Notes: generated by a model from the letters alone, not told the origin. 64,000 nucleotides of DNA from an uncultured Clostridia bacterium (GCA_947630285.1 CANRHD010000003.1:61651-125650); one strand, 5' to 3'. Shown: positions 6,611 to 15,675, counted from the first letter of the stretch. Program-made: numbers and translations.

Positions 6611-8965
6611 ATGAAAACTAAAAAAATATTTTTTGTAATTTCATTTATTTTAATTTTTACATCTTTATTTTCAATAGTTTCTTGTGCGCTTACCACCGCC
6701 GTTGTTAGCGGTTCCGACGGAAGTATGAATATGAGGGACGGCCCGGGAACCACTCATAAGCTTGTTGTCACCGTACCCAACAACACTTCTGTTGTAATTA
6801 ACGGCAAAAAGTATTGCGACGACGGCACTACAAGTACTTATTGGTACAACCTTACCTGTACGGTAAAGGGCAAGCAGTACACGGGCTATATAACCTCTAC
6901 AGGCCTCTCCAATGTGAAAAGCGACGGTGCGGCCGACGGTAAATATGTAGAGGGCATATCAAGTTCTATACCCGATATATACCTTGATTCAATCAATAAG
7001 CTTAAAAAGGCTCATCCTAATTGGACCTTTAAATTCTTCTATACCGGGCTTGACTGGTACGATGTTATAAAGAACGAAACCAGGGCTAAAGCAAACTCTA
7101 TAGACGGTTCGTACCCTATTTCGTACCGTTCAACCACTTTGTTCTATACTCCCGGCAGTTCGTCGAGCAGTAACACGGGCACGGTAAATACCAAATTTAA
7201 TACCTTGACCATAAGAAAAGGCCCCGGTACAAGCTATCAGTCTTTGGGCGAGCTTGCTCAGGGCACTAAGGTTACAATTTTGGACTATGTTCAGTGTAAC
7301 GACGGCACAACGGGCGGATATTGGTATAAGGTCACCGCAACAACAACCGCAAAAAATACCGTTACAGGCTATGTTGCGTCCAACGGCATTAATATTTCTT
7401 CAAGCAGTTCCGCAAAATTTCAGCCTGTCGAGGGTTCAAACTGGTTCCAGGCTCACGGTCAGGTAGTTTCCTATCATATCGACCCGAGAAATTTCCTTAC
7501 AGAGAGCAATATATTCCAGTTTGAGGAATTGACCTATAACGCAAGCGTTCATAAGCTCAGCGGCGTTCAGGCGATTATAAAAGGCTCATTTATGGACGGT
7601 GTTAAAATCAAAACCACCGACGGCAGGTCGATTACTTATGCCGAGGCGTTCATGGAAGCCGGCAAGAAATACAATATAAGCCCTTATCATCTTGCCTCAA
7701 AGGTTATACAAGAGGTAGGCAAAAGCGGAAGCAAATCCACTTCCGGCGACAACGCAACATATAAAGGCATATATAATTTTTACAATGTAGGCGCAAACAC
7801 AGGTTACCTTGACGGACTTAAATGGGCGAGCGAATCCGGCAGTTACGGCCGTCCGTGGAACTCTCAGTATAAGTCGATTATAGGCGGTGCTGAATTTATA
7901 GCTTCCGGCTATATCTCAAAAGGCCAGAATACCATTTATTTTGAAAAGTTTGACTTTATTTCCAACGGCGGCTTGTATAACCATCAGTATGCGGCCGATG
8001 TAACTTATTCAAGAGTACAGGCAAAGAAAATATATGATTCCGTCTACTCGGGAATTTTAAGTACGGACTTCTGCTTTGTAATTCCGGTATTCAGAAATAT
8101 GCCGAGGAGTGCGTGCGCCTTGCCTGCGGCTTCGTCCAATCCGAATACCGCTCCTGACTGTCCCACGCTTACAAATACGGTTGATCCCAAGCCCACGACC
8201 AATTCGGGAGACGCAGGCCATTCCGGGGACGATACGCAAAACACGCCTACGCCGAGACCTCCGCTCCCTGTAATCGAGGTTACAAATCCGAACTGCGGAG
8301 ATGTTAATAAAGACGACAGGATTTCCATCGTAGACGCAAAATTCGTTTTGGAGAATATAGCCAACCTCAGGGAATTTACGGACGATGAAAAAATCCGTGC
8401 CGATATTACCTGCGACGGTAAAATTAATCTTATCGACGCTAAGAGGATTTTGCAGGTAGTTGCCCGCCTAATTGATATTAAGGTAAACAACAGCAAAACA
8501 AAAACCACTCAAATATCAACGGCGGATTATACCTTTACAATGCCCTCAGGCTGGGATTATTCTAAAGAAAATTCCGTATTCGTCAAGGACGGCACCGACT
8601 CCGCCTGCTATGTTAAAATCGAAAACTTTGGTAAAAATGACGATAAAGTCAGCTATACCATGGACAATTTCTATAATCAGTCATACGGTACTTTAACAGA
8701 GCAAATTAACGAAGAGAAAAAGAACAATCATACGGCAACGGTATCAAACGGCACTTTTGAAATAAGCAAAGCCGACTGTCCCGTAAAATATTGCAGTTTT
8801 CGCAGCGTCGATAAAAGCAATAAAACCGTTGATTATCAATATGTTGCATATGTGCTGATAAATAATCAGATCTTCTGTATTCAGTATAACTGCAACGGCG
8901 GAATAGGATATGATGAAGCTTTTAATTTTACCGAGCATCTTAAAAACAATTTTGTAATTAAATAA
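6611..8965 (+). CDS. Secreted N-acetylglucosaminidase with two SH3b domains and a dockerin
   Basis: 784 residues, with an AAGGAGAG ribosome binding site. A signal peptide (about 1-25) precedes SH3b domain 1 (about 28-110, MNMRDGPGTTHK). Next come a spacer with the HPNWTFKFFYTGLDW pattern typical of this autolysin class and SH3b domain 2 (about 195-268, LTIRKGPGTSYQ). A GH73/LytD-like glucosaminidase core (about 330-485) contains ASKVIQEVG and YNFYNVGAN. A Pro/Thr linker, a type I dockerin (about 558-618; DVNKDDRISIVD plus DITCDGKINLID) and a C-terminal beta-rich domain of unknown type (about 630-784) follow. It should cleave glycan strands of peptidoglycan. The second dockerin loop has Thr where Asn is usual. 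Confidence 0.8.
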   Translation: MKTKKIFFVISFILIFTSLFSIVSCALTTAVVSGSDGSMNMRDGPGTTHKLVVTVPNNTSVVINGKKYCDDGTTSTYWYNLTCTVKGKQYTGYITSTGLSNVKSDGAADGKYVEGISSSIPDIYLDSINKLKKAHPNWTFKFFYTGLDWYDVIKNETRAKANSIDGSYPISYRSTTLFYTPGSSSSSNTGTVNTKFNTLTIRKGPGTSYQSLGELAQGTKVTILDYVQCNDGTTGGYWYKVTATTTAKNTVTGYVASNGINISSSSSAKFQPVEGSNWFQAHGQVVSYHIDPRNFLTESNIFQFEELTYNASVHKLSGVQAIIKGSFMDGVKIKTTDGRSITYAEAFMEAGKKYNISPYHLASKVIQEVGKSGSKSTSGDNATYKGIYNFYNVGANTGYLDGLKWASESGSYGRPWNSQYKSIIGGAEFIASGYISKGQNTIYFEKFDFISNGGLYNHQYAADVTYSRVQAKKIYDSVYSGILSTDFCFVIPVFRNMPRSACALPAASSNPNTAPDCPTLTNTVDPKPTTNSGDAGHSGDDTQNTPTPRPPLPVIEVTNPNCGDVNKDDRISIVDAKFVLENIANLREFTDDEKIRADITCDGKINLIDAKRILQVVARLIDIKVNNSKTKTTQISTADYTFTMPSGWDYSKENSVFVKDGTDSACYVKIENFGKNDDKVSYTMDNFYNQSYGTLTEQINEEKKNNHTATVSNGTFEISKADCPVKYCSFRSVDKSNKTVDYQYVAYVLINNQIFCIQYNCNGGIGYDEAFNFTEHLKNNFVIK

Positions 8966-8969
8966 AATT

Positions 8970-9001
8970 AAGGCCTGAAGCACAAAAAAGCTTCAGGCCT
9001 T
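8970..9001. terminator. Strong bidirectional terminator
   Basis: A perfect 12-bp stem AAGGCCTGAAGC / GCTTCAGGCCTT with an 8-nt loop, then TGTTTTT on the plus strand. It separates the glucosaminidase from the convergent tcdA gene. Confidence 0.85.
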
Positions 9002-9011
9002 GTTTTTACGG

Positions 9012-9704
9012 TTAATTTCGGAAATTAATCAGGTCTTTGATAACTTCGCCGGCAATTATAAGCCCTGCCGTCGACGGGGTAAAGGAATTGCTTCCCGGAA
9101 CCCTTTCGCCGCCGCTTTTTATCGGCGGTTCCTTTGAGTAAACAACCTTTAATTTTTTTACTCCGTGTTTTTTTAATTGCGTCCGCATTACTTTTGCAAG
9201 CGGACAGACGGAGGTTTTGTAAATATCGCTTATGCAGAACATTTCGGGATTTACCTTGTTGCCTGCGCCCATTGAAGATATTATGGGAACATTCGCTCTT
9301 TCGGCGCACAAAACAAGCTCTGTTTTGGCTTTTACCGTGTCTATGGCGTCTACGATATAGTCATATTGCGAAAAGTCAAATTCGTTTGAATTTTCGGGCG
9401 AAAAGAATGTTTTATAAACATTTACACAGGCGTTTTCGTTGATGTCGAGAATTCTCTGCTTCATCACATCAACCTTGTATTTGCCCACGGTGCTGTTCAG
9501 GGCGATAAGCTGTCTGTTTTTGTTGGAGGCGGATACCTTGTCGCTGTCAATCAGGTCAAGCCGTCCTACGCCGCAGCGTGCAAGCGCTTCACAGGCGTAA
9601 GAGCCGACGCCGCCTACGCCGAATACCGCAATGTGCGATTTTTTCAGCTTTTCAATGTTTTTCGACCCGAAAATCATCTCGGTTCTCTCATAAAGCTCGT
9701 CCAT
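9012..9704 (-). CDS. tcdA: tRNA threonylcarbamoyladenosine dehydratase TcdA (ThiF/MoeB superfamily)
   Basis: 230 residues. An N-terminal Rossmann nucleotide-binding motif (FGVGGVGSYA, about 29-37) is followed by DLIDSDKVSASNKNRQ, the E1-like adenylation signature with the Asp and Asn-Arg-Gln residues. The length and the closing segment (GSNSFTPSTAGLIIAGEVI) match TcdA, which cyclises t6A at position 37 of ANN-decoding tRNAs using ATP. No E1 catalytic domain extends beyond. The ribosome binding site is GGTGA. Its promoter would have to lie in the 50 bp after the rubrerythrin terminator, or it is expressed by read-through from rubrerythrin. Confidence 0.85.
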   Translation of the reverse strand: MDELYERTEMIFGSKNIEKLKKSHIAVFGVGGVGSYACEALARCGVGRLDLIDSDKVSASNKNRQLIALNSTVGKYKVDVMKQRILDINENACVNVYKTFFSPENSNEFDFSQYDYIVDAIDTVKAKTELVLCAERANVPIISSMGAGNKVNPEMFCISDIYKTSVCPLAKVMRTQLKKHGVKKLKVVYSKEPPIKSGGERVPGSNSFTPSTAGLIIAGEVIKDLINFRN

Positions 9705-9721
9705 AATTTCACCAAAAAGAA

Positions 9722-9748
9722 AAAGCTCTGTAGTTTTTACAGAGCTTT
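9722..9748 (-). terminator. Terminator after the rubrerythrin gene
   Basis: An 11-bp perfect stem AAAGCTCTGTA / TACAGAGCTTT with a 5-nt loop. On the minus strand it is followed by TTTTTCTTTTT. Confidence 0.8.
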
Positions 9749-9755
9749 ATGTATT

Positions 9756-10304
9756 TTATTTGCCGAAATATCTCTTGAGAAGTCCGGCAAAAGCCTTGCC
9801 GTGTCTTGCCTCGTCACGAGCCATTTCGTGAACCGTGTCGTGAATGGCGTCAAGGCCCTCTTCCTTGGCTCTCTTGGCAAGCTCTGTCTTGCCGAGTGTT
9901 GCGCCGTTTTCGGCCTCAACTCTTAATTCAAGATTTTTCTTTGTGCTGTCGGTAACAACTTCGCCGAGCAATTCAGCGAATTTTGCGGCGTGTTCAGCCT
10001 CCTCATAAGCGGCCTTTTCCCAGTAAAGACCGATTTCGGGATAGCCCTCTCTGTGAGCAACTCTCGCCATGGCAAGGTACATACCGACCTCGGTACATTC
10101 GCCTGTAAAATTAGCCTTAAGGCCGTCAATAATATCGGCAGGCGCACCTTTTGCAACGCCGACAATATGCTCGGCAGCCCATGACATTTCGTTTTCAACA
10201 ACTTCTGTAAATTTTGAGCCGGGGACTTTGCACTGAGGACAGAATTCAGGGGGTGTGTCGCCCTCATGAACATAGCCGCAAACCGGACAAATCCATTTTT
10301 TCAT
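9756..10304 (-). CDS. Reverse rubrerythrin (NADH peroxidase type)
   Basis: 182 residues from the ATG at 10304, which has GGAGG 9 nt upstream; the track's first ATG overlaps that GGAGG. The N-terminal rubredoxin-like iron site (CPVC near residues 5-8 and CPQC near 21-24) precedes a ferritin-like diiron domain with the ligand series [18 protein letters not shown] and [11 protein letters not shown]. Having the rubredoxin domain first is the reverse of classical rubrerythrin and defines the reverse-rubrerythrin group. In anaerobes these reduce hydrogen peroxide and are induced by oxygen. It stands alone between a near-consensus promoter and a terminator, which suggests high expression. Confidence 0.88.
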   Translation of the reverse strand: MKKWICPVCGYVHEGDTPPEFCPQCKVPGSKFTEVVENEMSWAAEHIVGVAKGAPADIIDGLKANFTGECTEVGMYLAMARVAHREGYPEIGLYWEKAAYEEAEHAAKFAELLGEVVTDSTKKNLELRVEAENGATLGKTELAKRAKEEGLDAIHDTVHEMARDEARHGKAFAGLLKRYFGK

Positions 10305-10333
10305 AATATTTACCTCCAAATTTATTTTTAAAT

Positions 10334-10362
10334 ATTATACTATATGTTTTTTTGTATTTCAA
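10334..10362 (-). promoter_or_regulatory. Near-consensus promoter for reverse rubrerythrin
   Basis: On the minus strand: TTGAAA, a 17-nt spacer and TATAAT, 30 nt upstream of the start codon. The quality fits an abundant oxidative-stress protein. Confidence 0.78.
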
Positions 10363-10440
10363 GCTTTTTTTAAATTTATGAATATACCCCGAATTTTAAT
10401 AATATATATTTATAAAAAGAAAAATAAACGGAGGACATTT

Positions 10441-11967
10441 ATGGAAATATCTAAAAAAATGTATAGTGTTTGCGCTAAAGATATACGCTGTGAGGATACC
10501 GTGGAGCATACTGTGGAGAGCGATATAACTCTGCCCGAATATTTCCCCGATATTGTCAGCGTTTTAAAGGCAACCTTAAAGCCCAATGTCACACAAACCA
10601 AACTGCTCTCGGGAAAGCTTGCTATTGAGGGTACGGCGCTTATAAGCATAATTTACCTTTGCGAAGAAAAGAAAATGCACTGCTTTGAGCAGAGACTTCC
10701 GTTTACAAAGACAATAGAGCTTTCAAAAACAGAAAACTGCTATCCCGTATGCGAGGTTCAGACCCAATTTGTAAACTGCCGTGTTTCAAGCCAGAGGAAG
10801 CTTTCTATACACTCTTCTGTTTCAATAAAATACAAGCTTTATTACGGAAAAACAAGAAATATACTCTCCGAATGTGACGAAAAAACAGTCCAGCTCAGAA
10901 AGAGCGAGAGTCAGGCTACGGTGCTCAGAGACTGTCAGATAAAAAGCTTTGTCATAAACGAAACCCTTGAGCTTGGAACGGCTCAGGACTCTATCGGTCA
11001 AATAATAAGAAGCGACGCCGTTGCGATACTTGACAGCGTGAAAATGGTATCGGGCAAGGCGCTTATAAAGGGCGAGCTTAAAGTAAAGGTGACATATTTA
11101 ACGGAAAAAGAGTGCTCTGTCGAAAAGTCCGAAAGCTCCATGCCGATAAGCCAGATTGTCGAGGTAGATACGGCGGACGACAGCATAGAGTATGTTACGC
11201 TCAGCGTAAGCTCGGTAGATGTATTTGCTAAGACGGATTCAAGCGGAGCGTTAAGAATGTTTGACCTTTCCGTCAGCGTCAACGCAGAGCTTAATATTTA
11301 CGATGAAAAGACGGTAGAATGTATCAGCGATATTTATTCAACCCAATACGAGCTTACGCAGAAAAAGGAGATAGTTCCCTTTATAAAGCTGTCGGACAGA
11401 ATTAACGACACATATCTTTTAAGGGCGAGTACGGATATTCAGGACAAAAAAATTAAGGCCGTTTTGGACATTAACGGCAGAAATATTAATTATTCCGCAG
11501 AGCTGAGGGATAATACATTCTTTGTAAACGGCACTTTGGGAATAAGCGCAGTAATACTCGATGAAAACGATGAAATTTCCTGCGTGGACAAAGAGCTGGA
11601 GTTTGAATACAGATGCGCTCTTAAAACAAATTCCCCGGACGCCTTCAGCTACAGCAACATAGTTCTTTCGTCGATGAATTACACAATCAATAACGAGAGC
11701 CGAATAGACATAAGGGCGGAGCTGTTTATAAATGCGGTTGTATTTGAAAACTATCAAAAGGAGGTAATAACCGATATTGAGCTTGACGAAAACAACAAAA
11801 AAACAAAGACAAACGCTTCGCTTACCATCTATTTTTCTGACCCGGGAGAAAGCATTTGGAATATAGCAAAACGGTATAACACCACCGTAAAGGCGATACT
11901 TGAAGAAAACAAGCTGACGGAGGATATATTAAAAGAGCGAACAAAACTTCTTATACCTTGCAAATAA
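10441..11967 (+). CDS. sipL: SipL-like spore morphogenesis protein (DUF3794/SPOCS plus LysM)
   Basis: 508 residues from ATG 10441, preceded by CGGAGGACATTT; the track's upstream ATG has no such site. The N-terminal segment with TVESDITLPEYFPDI and the repeated beta domains (about 35-440) match DUF3794/SPOCS modules. The C-terminus (about 455-505, GESIWNIAKRYNTTVKAILEEN...LLIP) is a LysM domain. This architecture is that of clostridial SipL, which binds SpoIVA and tethers the coat to the forespore surface. There is no signal peptide, consistent with action in the mother cell. It is transcribed alone and ends at a strong terminator. Confidence 0.85.
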   Translation: MEISKKMYSVCAKDIRCEDTVEHTVESDITLPEYFPDIVSVLKATLKPNVTQTKLLSGKLAIEGTALISIIYLCEEKKMHCFEQRLPFTKTIELSKTENCYPVCEVQTQFVNCRVSSQRKLSIHSSVSIKYKLYYGKTRNILSECDEKTVQLRKSESQATVLRDCQIKSFVINETLELGTAQDSIGQIIRSDAVAILDSVKMVSGKALIKGELKVKVTYLTEKECSVEKSESSMPISQIVEVDTADDSIEYVTLSVSSVDVFAKTDSSGALRMFDLSVSVNAELNIYDEKTVECISDIYSTQYELTQKKEIVPFIKLSDRINDTYLLRASTDIQDKKIKAVLDINGRNINYSAELRDNTFFVNGTLGISAVILDENDEISCVDKELEFEYRCALKTNSPDAFSYSNIVLSSMNYTINNESRIDIRAELFINAVVFENYQKEVITDIELDENNKKTKTNASLTIYFSDPGESIWNIAKRYNTTVKAILEENKLTEDILKERTKLLIPCK

Positions 11968-11998
11968 AGTTAAGGCCCACACACCGTGGGCTTTAACT
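11968..11998 (+). terminator. Terminator after sipL
   Basis: A 13-bp stem AGTTAAGGCCCAC / GTGGGCTTTAACT (one G-T wobble) with a 5-nt loop, beginning just after the stop codon and followed by TTTTATATTTTTTT. Confidence 0.85.
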
Positions 11999-12054
11999 TT
12001 TATATTTTTTTCAGCATAATATGTAGCGACAAATTCTTTATCAGAGGTGAAGAA

Positions 12055-12270
12055 ATGAAGCTAATAATTAAACTCAACTCCGTTACTTATGCAATGAAGG
12101 CGAGTTCGTTACTGAAAAATATAAATATTAAATCCGAAATATTAAAAAATCCGAGGCCGAAAAAAGGCGAGGGATGCGGATATATTCTTAAAATAAACAA
12201 CGCCTCCAACGAGGCACTCAATTATTTAAAGGAAAACGGAGTAGAAATCAAAGAAGCTGTGTGGGAATAA
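12055..12270 (+). CDS. DUF3343 protein (putative Se/S carrier-like)
   Basis: 71 residues from ATG 12055 with AGAGGTGAAGAA upstream. The track start at 11986 lies inside the preceding terminator hairpin and cannot be right. The pattern MKLIIKLNSVTYAMKASSLLKNINIKSEIL...GEGCGYILKI matches DUF3343, a small family annotated as putative Se/S-carrier-like. The conserved GCGY cysteine is present. Its stop overlaps the start of the cysteine desulfurase (TAATG). That coupling supports a role in passing sulfur or selenium from the desulfurase, but the acceptor is unknown. Confidence 0.75.
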   Translation: MKLIIKLNSVTYAMKASSLLKNINIKSEILKNPRPKKGEGCGYILKINNASNEALNYLKENGVEIKEAVWE

Positions 12271-13418
12271 TGCTTTACTTTGACAATGCCGCAACGACCT
12301 ACCCAAAGCCCGGCTCCGTGCTTAAAGCGGTAGACGAATCAATAAAATATTACTGCGCCAATCCCGGCAGAGCGGGCCACAATATGGCGCAGAGAACATC
12401 AAAGCTGGTCTTTTCGACAAGAGAAAAAATCGCCGAGCTTTTCGGAGTAAATAAGCCCGAAAACATTATTTTTACCCCAAACTGCACCTACGCTTTAAAC
12501 TGCGTTATCAAGGGCTTGGCGCTTCCCGGAAGCCATTTTGTTATATCTTCCCTTGAACACAATGCCGTTGTAAGGCCGCTTGAAGCCTTAAAAAAGGACG
12601 GAATATCCGATTACAGCATTGCAAGCGTTGAAAAAAACGACATCGAAACCGTACAAAATTTTGAAAACCTGATAAACAAAAATACAAGGGCGATAATTTG
12701 CACGGGAGCTTCAAATGTTTTCGGTAAAATGCCGCCCGTTAAATTGCTTTCCCGGCTTGCCCACAGCAAAAATATATTATTTGTTACAGACGCCGCACAG
12801 ACGGCCGGAATAACGGAAATTAACTGTTCGAGGGACGGTATTGATTTTTTATGTGCCGCCGCACACAAGGGGCTTTATGCGCCCATGGGCCTCGGAGTTT
12901 TGGTAATAAATTGTGAAAACAGGCTCAAAACCCTGACAGAGGGCGGAACGGGAACGCAGTCTTTCGTTTTGTCCCAGCCCGAGGAGAGCCCCGAGAGATA
13001 TGAGAGCGGCACTTTGAGTATTCCGCTTATTGCCGGTCTTTCGGCAGGCGTTGACTTTGTAAACAGGCAAAAAATAAAAAATATTTACAGACACGAAACG
13101 GAACTGATAAATTATATATATTCCGAATTTAAAAATATGAAAAACATTGAGCTTTATACGGATTTGCTTTCAAAAGACGAAAGCTTTGCCCCTCTTATTT
13201 CTTTTAATATTAAAAATCTCGGCAGTGAGGAGACGGCAAGACGGCTTAATGACTTAGGCATTGCCGTAAGAGCCGGTTTTCACTGTGCGCCGCTTGCTCA
13301 TATTTCATATAAAACCGCCGATACCGGTACGGTGAGAATAGCTCCGTCGTTTTTCACAGAAAAAAAGGATGTAAATTTATTGTTAAATTCAGTATTTAAA
13401 ATTGCAAAAAGTCAATAA
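12270..13418 (+). CDS. Class V aminotransferase: cysteine desulfurase / selenocysteine lyase-like
   Basis: 382 residues from ATG 12270, which overlaps the stop of the DUF3343 gene. The N-terminus YFDNAATTYPKP is the family hallmark. The PLP lysine is in CAAAHKGLYAPMG, and the active-site cysteine is in RAGFHCAPLAH near the C-terminus. The enzyme should remove S (or Se) from cysteine (or selenocysteine), leaving alanine and a persulfide. No IscU or SufU partner is adjacent, unlike Fe-S assembly operons. The DUF3343 partner suggests a specialised tRNA, cofactor or selenium route instead. SufS, CsdB or selenocysteine lyase cannot be separated by eye. Confidence 0.82.
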   Translation: MLYFDNAATTYPKPGSVLKAVDESIKYYCANPGRAGHNMAQRTSKLVFSTREKIAELFGVNKPENIIFTPNCTYALNCVIKGLALPGSHFVISSLEHNAVVRPLEALKKDGISDYSIASVEKNDIETVQNFENLINKNTRAIICTGASNVFGKMPPVKLLSRLAHSKNILFVTDAAQTAGITEINCSRDGIDFLCAAAHKGLYAPMGLGVLVINCENRLKTLTEGGTGTQSFVLSQPEESPERYESGTLSIPLIAGLSAGVDFVNRQKIKNIYRHETELINYIYSEFKNMKNIELYTDLLSKDESFAPLISFNIKNLGSEETARRLNDLGIAVRAGFHCAPLAHISYKTADTGTVRIAPSFFTEKKDVNLLLNSVFKIAKSQ

Positions 13419-13430
13419 GTATGATACAAT
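13402..13430 (+). promoter_or_regulatory. Sigma-A-type promoter for the cdaA operon
   Basis: TTGCAA, a 17-nt spacer and TACAAT, overlapping the 3' end of the desulfurase gene. It leaves a 5' leader of about 70 nt before cdaA. Confidence 0.6.
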
Positions 13431-13482
13431 ATATTGCGATTATATATGTTTAATTATGTTTTTTGATTGTAATATATTGTAT
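13424..13482. repeat. 12-bp inverted repeat in the cdaA leader
   Basis: ATACAATATATT (13424-13435) and AATATATTGTAT (13471-13482) are exact inverse complements with a 35-nt spacer, and TTTTTT follows. The left arm overlaps the -10 of the proposed cdaA promoter. It may be an AT-rich terminator for the desulfurase gene or a regulatory site. Confidence 0.4.
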
Positions 13483-13504
13483 TTTTTTGTCAGAGGGTGA
13501 GTAA

Positions 13505-14389
13505 ATGCTGAATTTTTTAAGTTTTTCCGACGCTTTGGTGGATATAAAAAACGCAATTTTAAGCTTTAACGGTTTATCCGATGTACTTGATATTCTTCTG
13601 GTTGCGTTCGTAATTTATGCGATAATAAATCTTATTAGGGATACTAAGGCAATTCAGCTTGCCAAGGGCTTTATATTTATTGTAATTTTATACGCCGTAG
13701 TTTCCGTTTTAAAGATGGAAGTAAGCACTTACATTTTCACCCTTTTCTTTTCAAATTTGCTTGTTGTGCTTGTCGTTATCTTTTCGCCGGAAATCAGGCG
13801 TGCGCTTGAAAGCGTGGGTAAAAGCTCCGTTTCAAATTTCAGCTTTTTATCAATAAAAAGCAACTCCGACTATAAAATCCGTGAAGATATCAACAAGATG
13901 ATTAACGCCGTCTGCCGTGCCTGTGCCGAAATGAGCGATAAGAAAATAGGTGCGCTCATCGTTTTTGAAAGGGAAACGCTTTTGGGCGATATAATAAACA
14001 CGGGTACGCCGATAGACTCCGATATTTCAACGGAGCTTATAGGTAATATATTCTTCCCGAAGGCTCCGCTCCATGACGGCGCAATGGTAATAAAAGATAC
14101 AAGAATTTGCGCCGCCGGCTGTATTTTGCCCTTGACAAAATTTAATGAAATCAGCAGTTCTCTGGGAACCCGTCACCGTGCCGCAATAGGTATGAGCGAA
14201 CAGAGCGATGCGCTCGTTGTTGTTGTGTCGGAGGAAACGGGCGCTATTTCCGTTGCGGAAAAGGGCAGGCTCAAAAGGGATATTTCCGACGGCGATCTCA
14301 GGGAAATATTAGATAAGACCTTTGCGCCGGATTTGCCGACGGAAAAGAAGAGCATATTTAAAAAGTCAAAGAAAGGGGACTCAAAGTAA
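13505..14389 (+). CDS. cdaA: Diadenylate cyclase CdaA
   Basis: 294 residues. Three N-terminal hydrophobic helices (about 25-100) precede a DisA_N/DAC catalytic domain (about 115-270). The motifs LHDGAMVI and LGTRHRAAIGMSE are the DGA and RHR nucleotide-binding signatures. It condenses two ATP into cyclic di-AMP at the membrane. That messenger controls potassium and osmolyte transport and cell-wall homeostasis in Firmicutes. The stop overlaps the start of cdaR (TAATG), giving tight coupling. In many Firmicutes glmM follows cdaR, but here it does not. Confidence 0.93.
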   Translation: MLNFLSFSDALVDIKNAILSFNGLSDVLDILLVAFVIYAIINLIRDTKAIQLAKGFIFIVILYAVVSVLKMEVSTYIFTLFFSNLLVVLVVIFSPEIRRALESVGKSSVSNFSFLSIKSNSDYKIREDINKMINAVCRACAEMSDKKIGALIVFERETLLGDIINTGTPIDSDISTELIGNIFFPKAPLHDGAMVIKDTRICAAGCILPLTKFNEISSSLGTRHRAAIGMSEQSDALVVVVSEETGAISVAEKGRLKRDISDGDLREILDKTFAPDLPTEKKSIFKKSKKGDSK

Positions 14390-15675
14390 TGGCCAAAAGC
14401 TCTGACAGACGAATAACTTTAAGGGGCGTTTTTGCTAACAACAAATTTGTTTTTGTGTTTTCTCTTTTAATATCTTTTTGTCTTTGGCTTTGGATTTCCA
14501 TAGAAAAAAGTCCCGTTGTGGAAAACACTATACTTTCCGTCCCCGTTGAGATAAGCCTTGAGGACAGTATTCCCAGTCAGCTCGGCTTAAAGGTTTTCGG
14601 CAATGAAAACTACACGGTTGATGTAACCGTCGTAGGTAAAAAGTTTGTGGTAGGTTCGCTTACGGCAGACGATATACGGGTTGCCGCACAGACGAGCTAT
14701 GTGGACTCGGCAGGCACTAAAACGCTTTTGTTAAAGGCCAGTCCTTTAAACAACAAGGATTTTGAAATTACCGCCCTGTCGCAGAACTATATTTCCGTTT
14801 ACTTCGATTCGTTAAAGGAGACGGAATTTGCGGTTGTGCCAAAGGTAATTTCAAATGTCGATAAGGTTGTTGACGACGGCCTGATTTTGGGCGACGCCGT
14901 GCTTTCAAACAGTACCCTGCGTGTGAGCGGACCGGCGACGGAGGTAAATAAAATTACCGGCATTACCGCCGAATATGTAATAGACGAAACGCTTTCAAAA
15001 ACCACTACTGTAACGCCGGAGCTTAAATTTGAGGGCGCAAACACGGACGATTTGAAAAACACGGAAATTGTCGATAACACAACCGTCACCACCATGACTA
15101 TCCCTATACTTAAAAAGGTCGTTTTACCGACCACCGTTTCGTTCAGGAATGTTCCGGCGGATTATTTGGATTACTCCTTTAAAAAGACTGTCAGCCCGGC
15201 GTCCGTTACCGCCGAAATTCAGGTTGAAAAGCTGGAGCAAACCAAAGAAATTGTTGTGGGAACCATTGATTTCAATAAGCTTGATTTGGGCACGAACGAG
15301 TTTAAATTTAATTCCGGCGATATTACCGATTATGTGCTTTTGAACGATAATATACAGTTTAATTGCAGTGTTGTTATCGACGATGTTGTGGCAAAGACGA
15401 TAACCGTACCGACCAAAAACATTAAAATTGAAAATGTGGCCGAGGGTTATTCCGTAAAGGTGCTCGATTCAAAAATTGACAATGTTAAAATACTCGGGCC
15501 GCAGGCGGATATAGACAAGCTTAACAGCGGCGATGTCAGCGTGTCGCTTGACCTTGCAAATATAACGCTTGCCGAGGGGAATATGTCTGTTCCCGTAAGC
15601 TTTTCCGTCAATTACAGCACCTCCAGTTGGGCGAGCGGAGAATATAAGGTCAGAATTTCTTGTGTTAAAAATTAA
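14389..15675 (+). CDS. cdaR: CdaR, YbbR-domain regulator of CdaA
   Basis: 428 residues. One N-terminal transmembrane helix (about 20-38, VFVFSLLISFCLWLWIS) is followed by an extracytoplasmic series of about four YbbR-type beta repeats (for example SVPVEISLEDSIPSQLGL and TVSFRNVPADYLDYSF). Family members bind CdaA and modulate its activity from outside the membrane. Its start overlaps the cdaA stop by one base. There is no further catalytic domain. It is followed after 17 nt by the DUF1385 gene, which may be read from the same transcript. Confidence 0.9.
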   Translation: MAKSSDRRITLRGVFANNKFVFVFSLLISFCLWLWISIEKSPVVENTILSVPVEISLEDSIPSQLGLKVFGNENYTVDVTVVGKKFVVGSLTADDIRVAAQTSYVDSAGTKTLLLKASPLNNKDFEITALSQNYISVYFDSLKETEFAVVPKVISNVDKVVDDGLILGDAVLSNSTLRVSGPATEVNKITGITAEYVIDETLSKTTTVTPELKFEGANTDDLKNTEIVDNTTVTTMTIPILKKVVLPTTVSFRNVPADYLDYSFKKTVSPASVTAEIQVEKLEQTKEIVVGTIDFNKLDLGTNEFKFNSGDITDYVLLNDNIQFNCSVVIDDVVAKTITVPTKNIKIENVAEGYSVKVLDSKIDNVKILGPQADIDKLNSGDVSVSLDLANITLAEGNMSVPVSFSVNYSTSSWASGEYKVRISCVKN

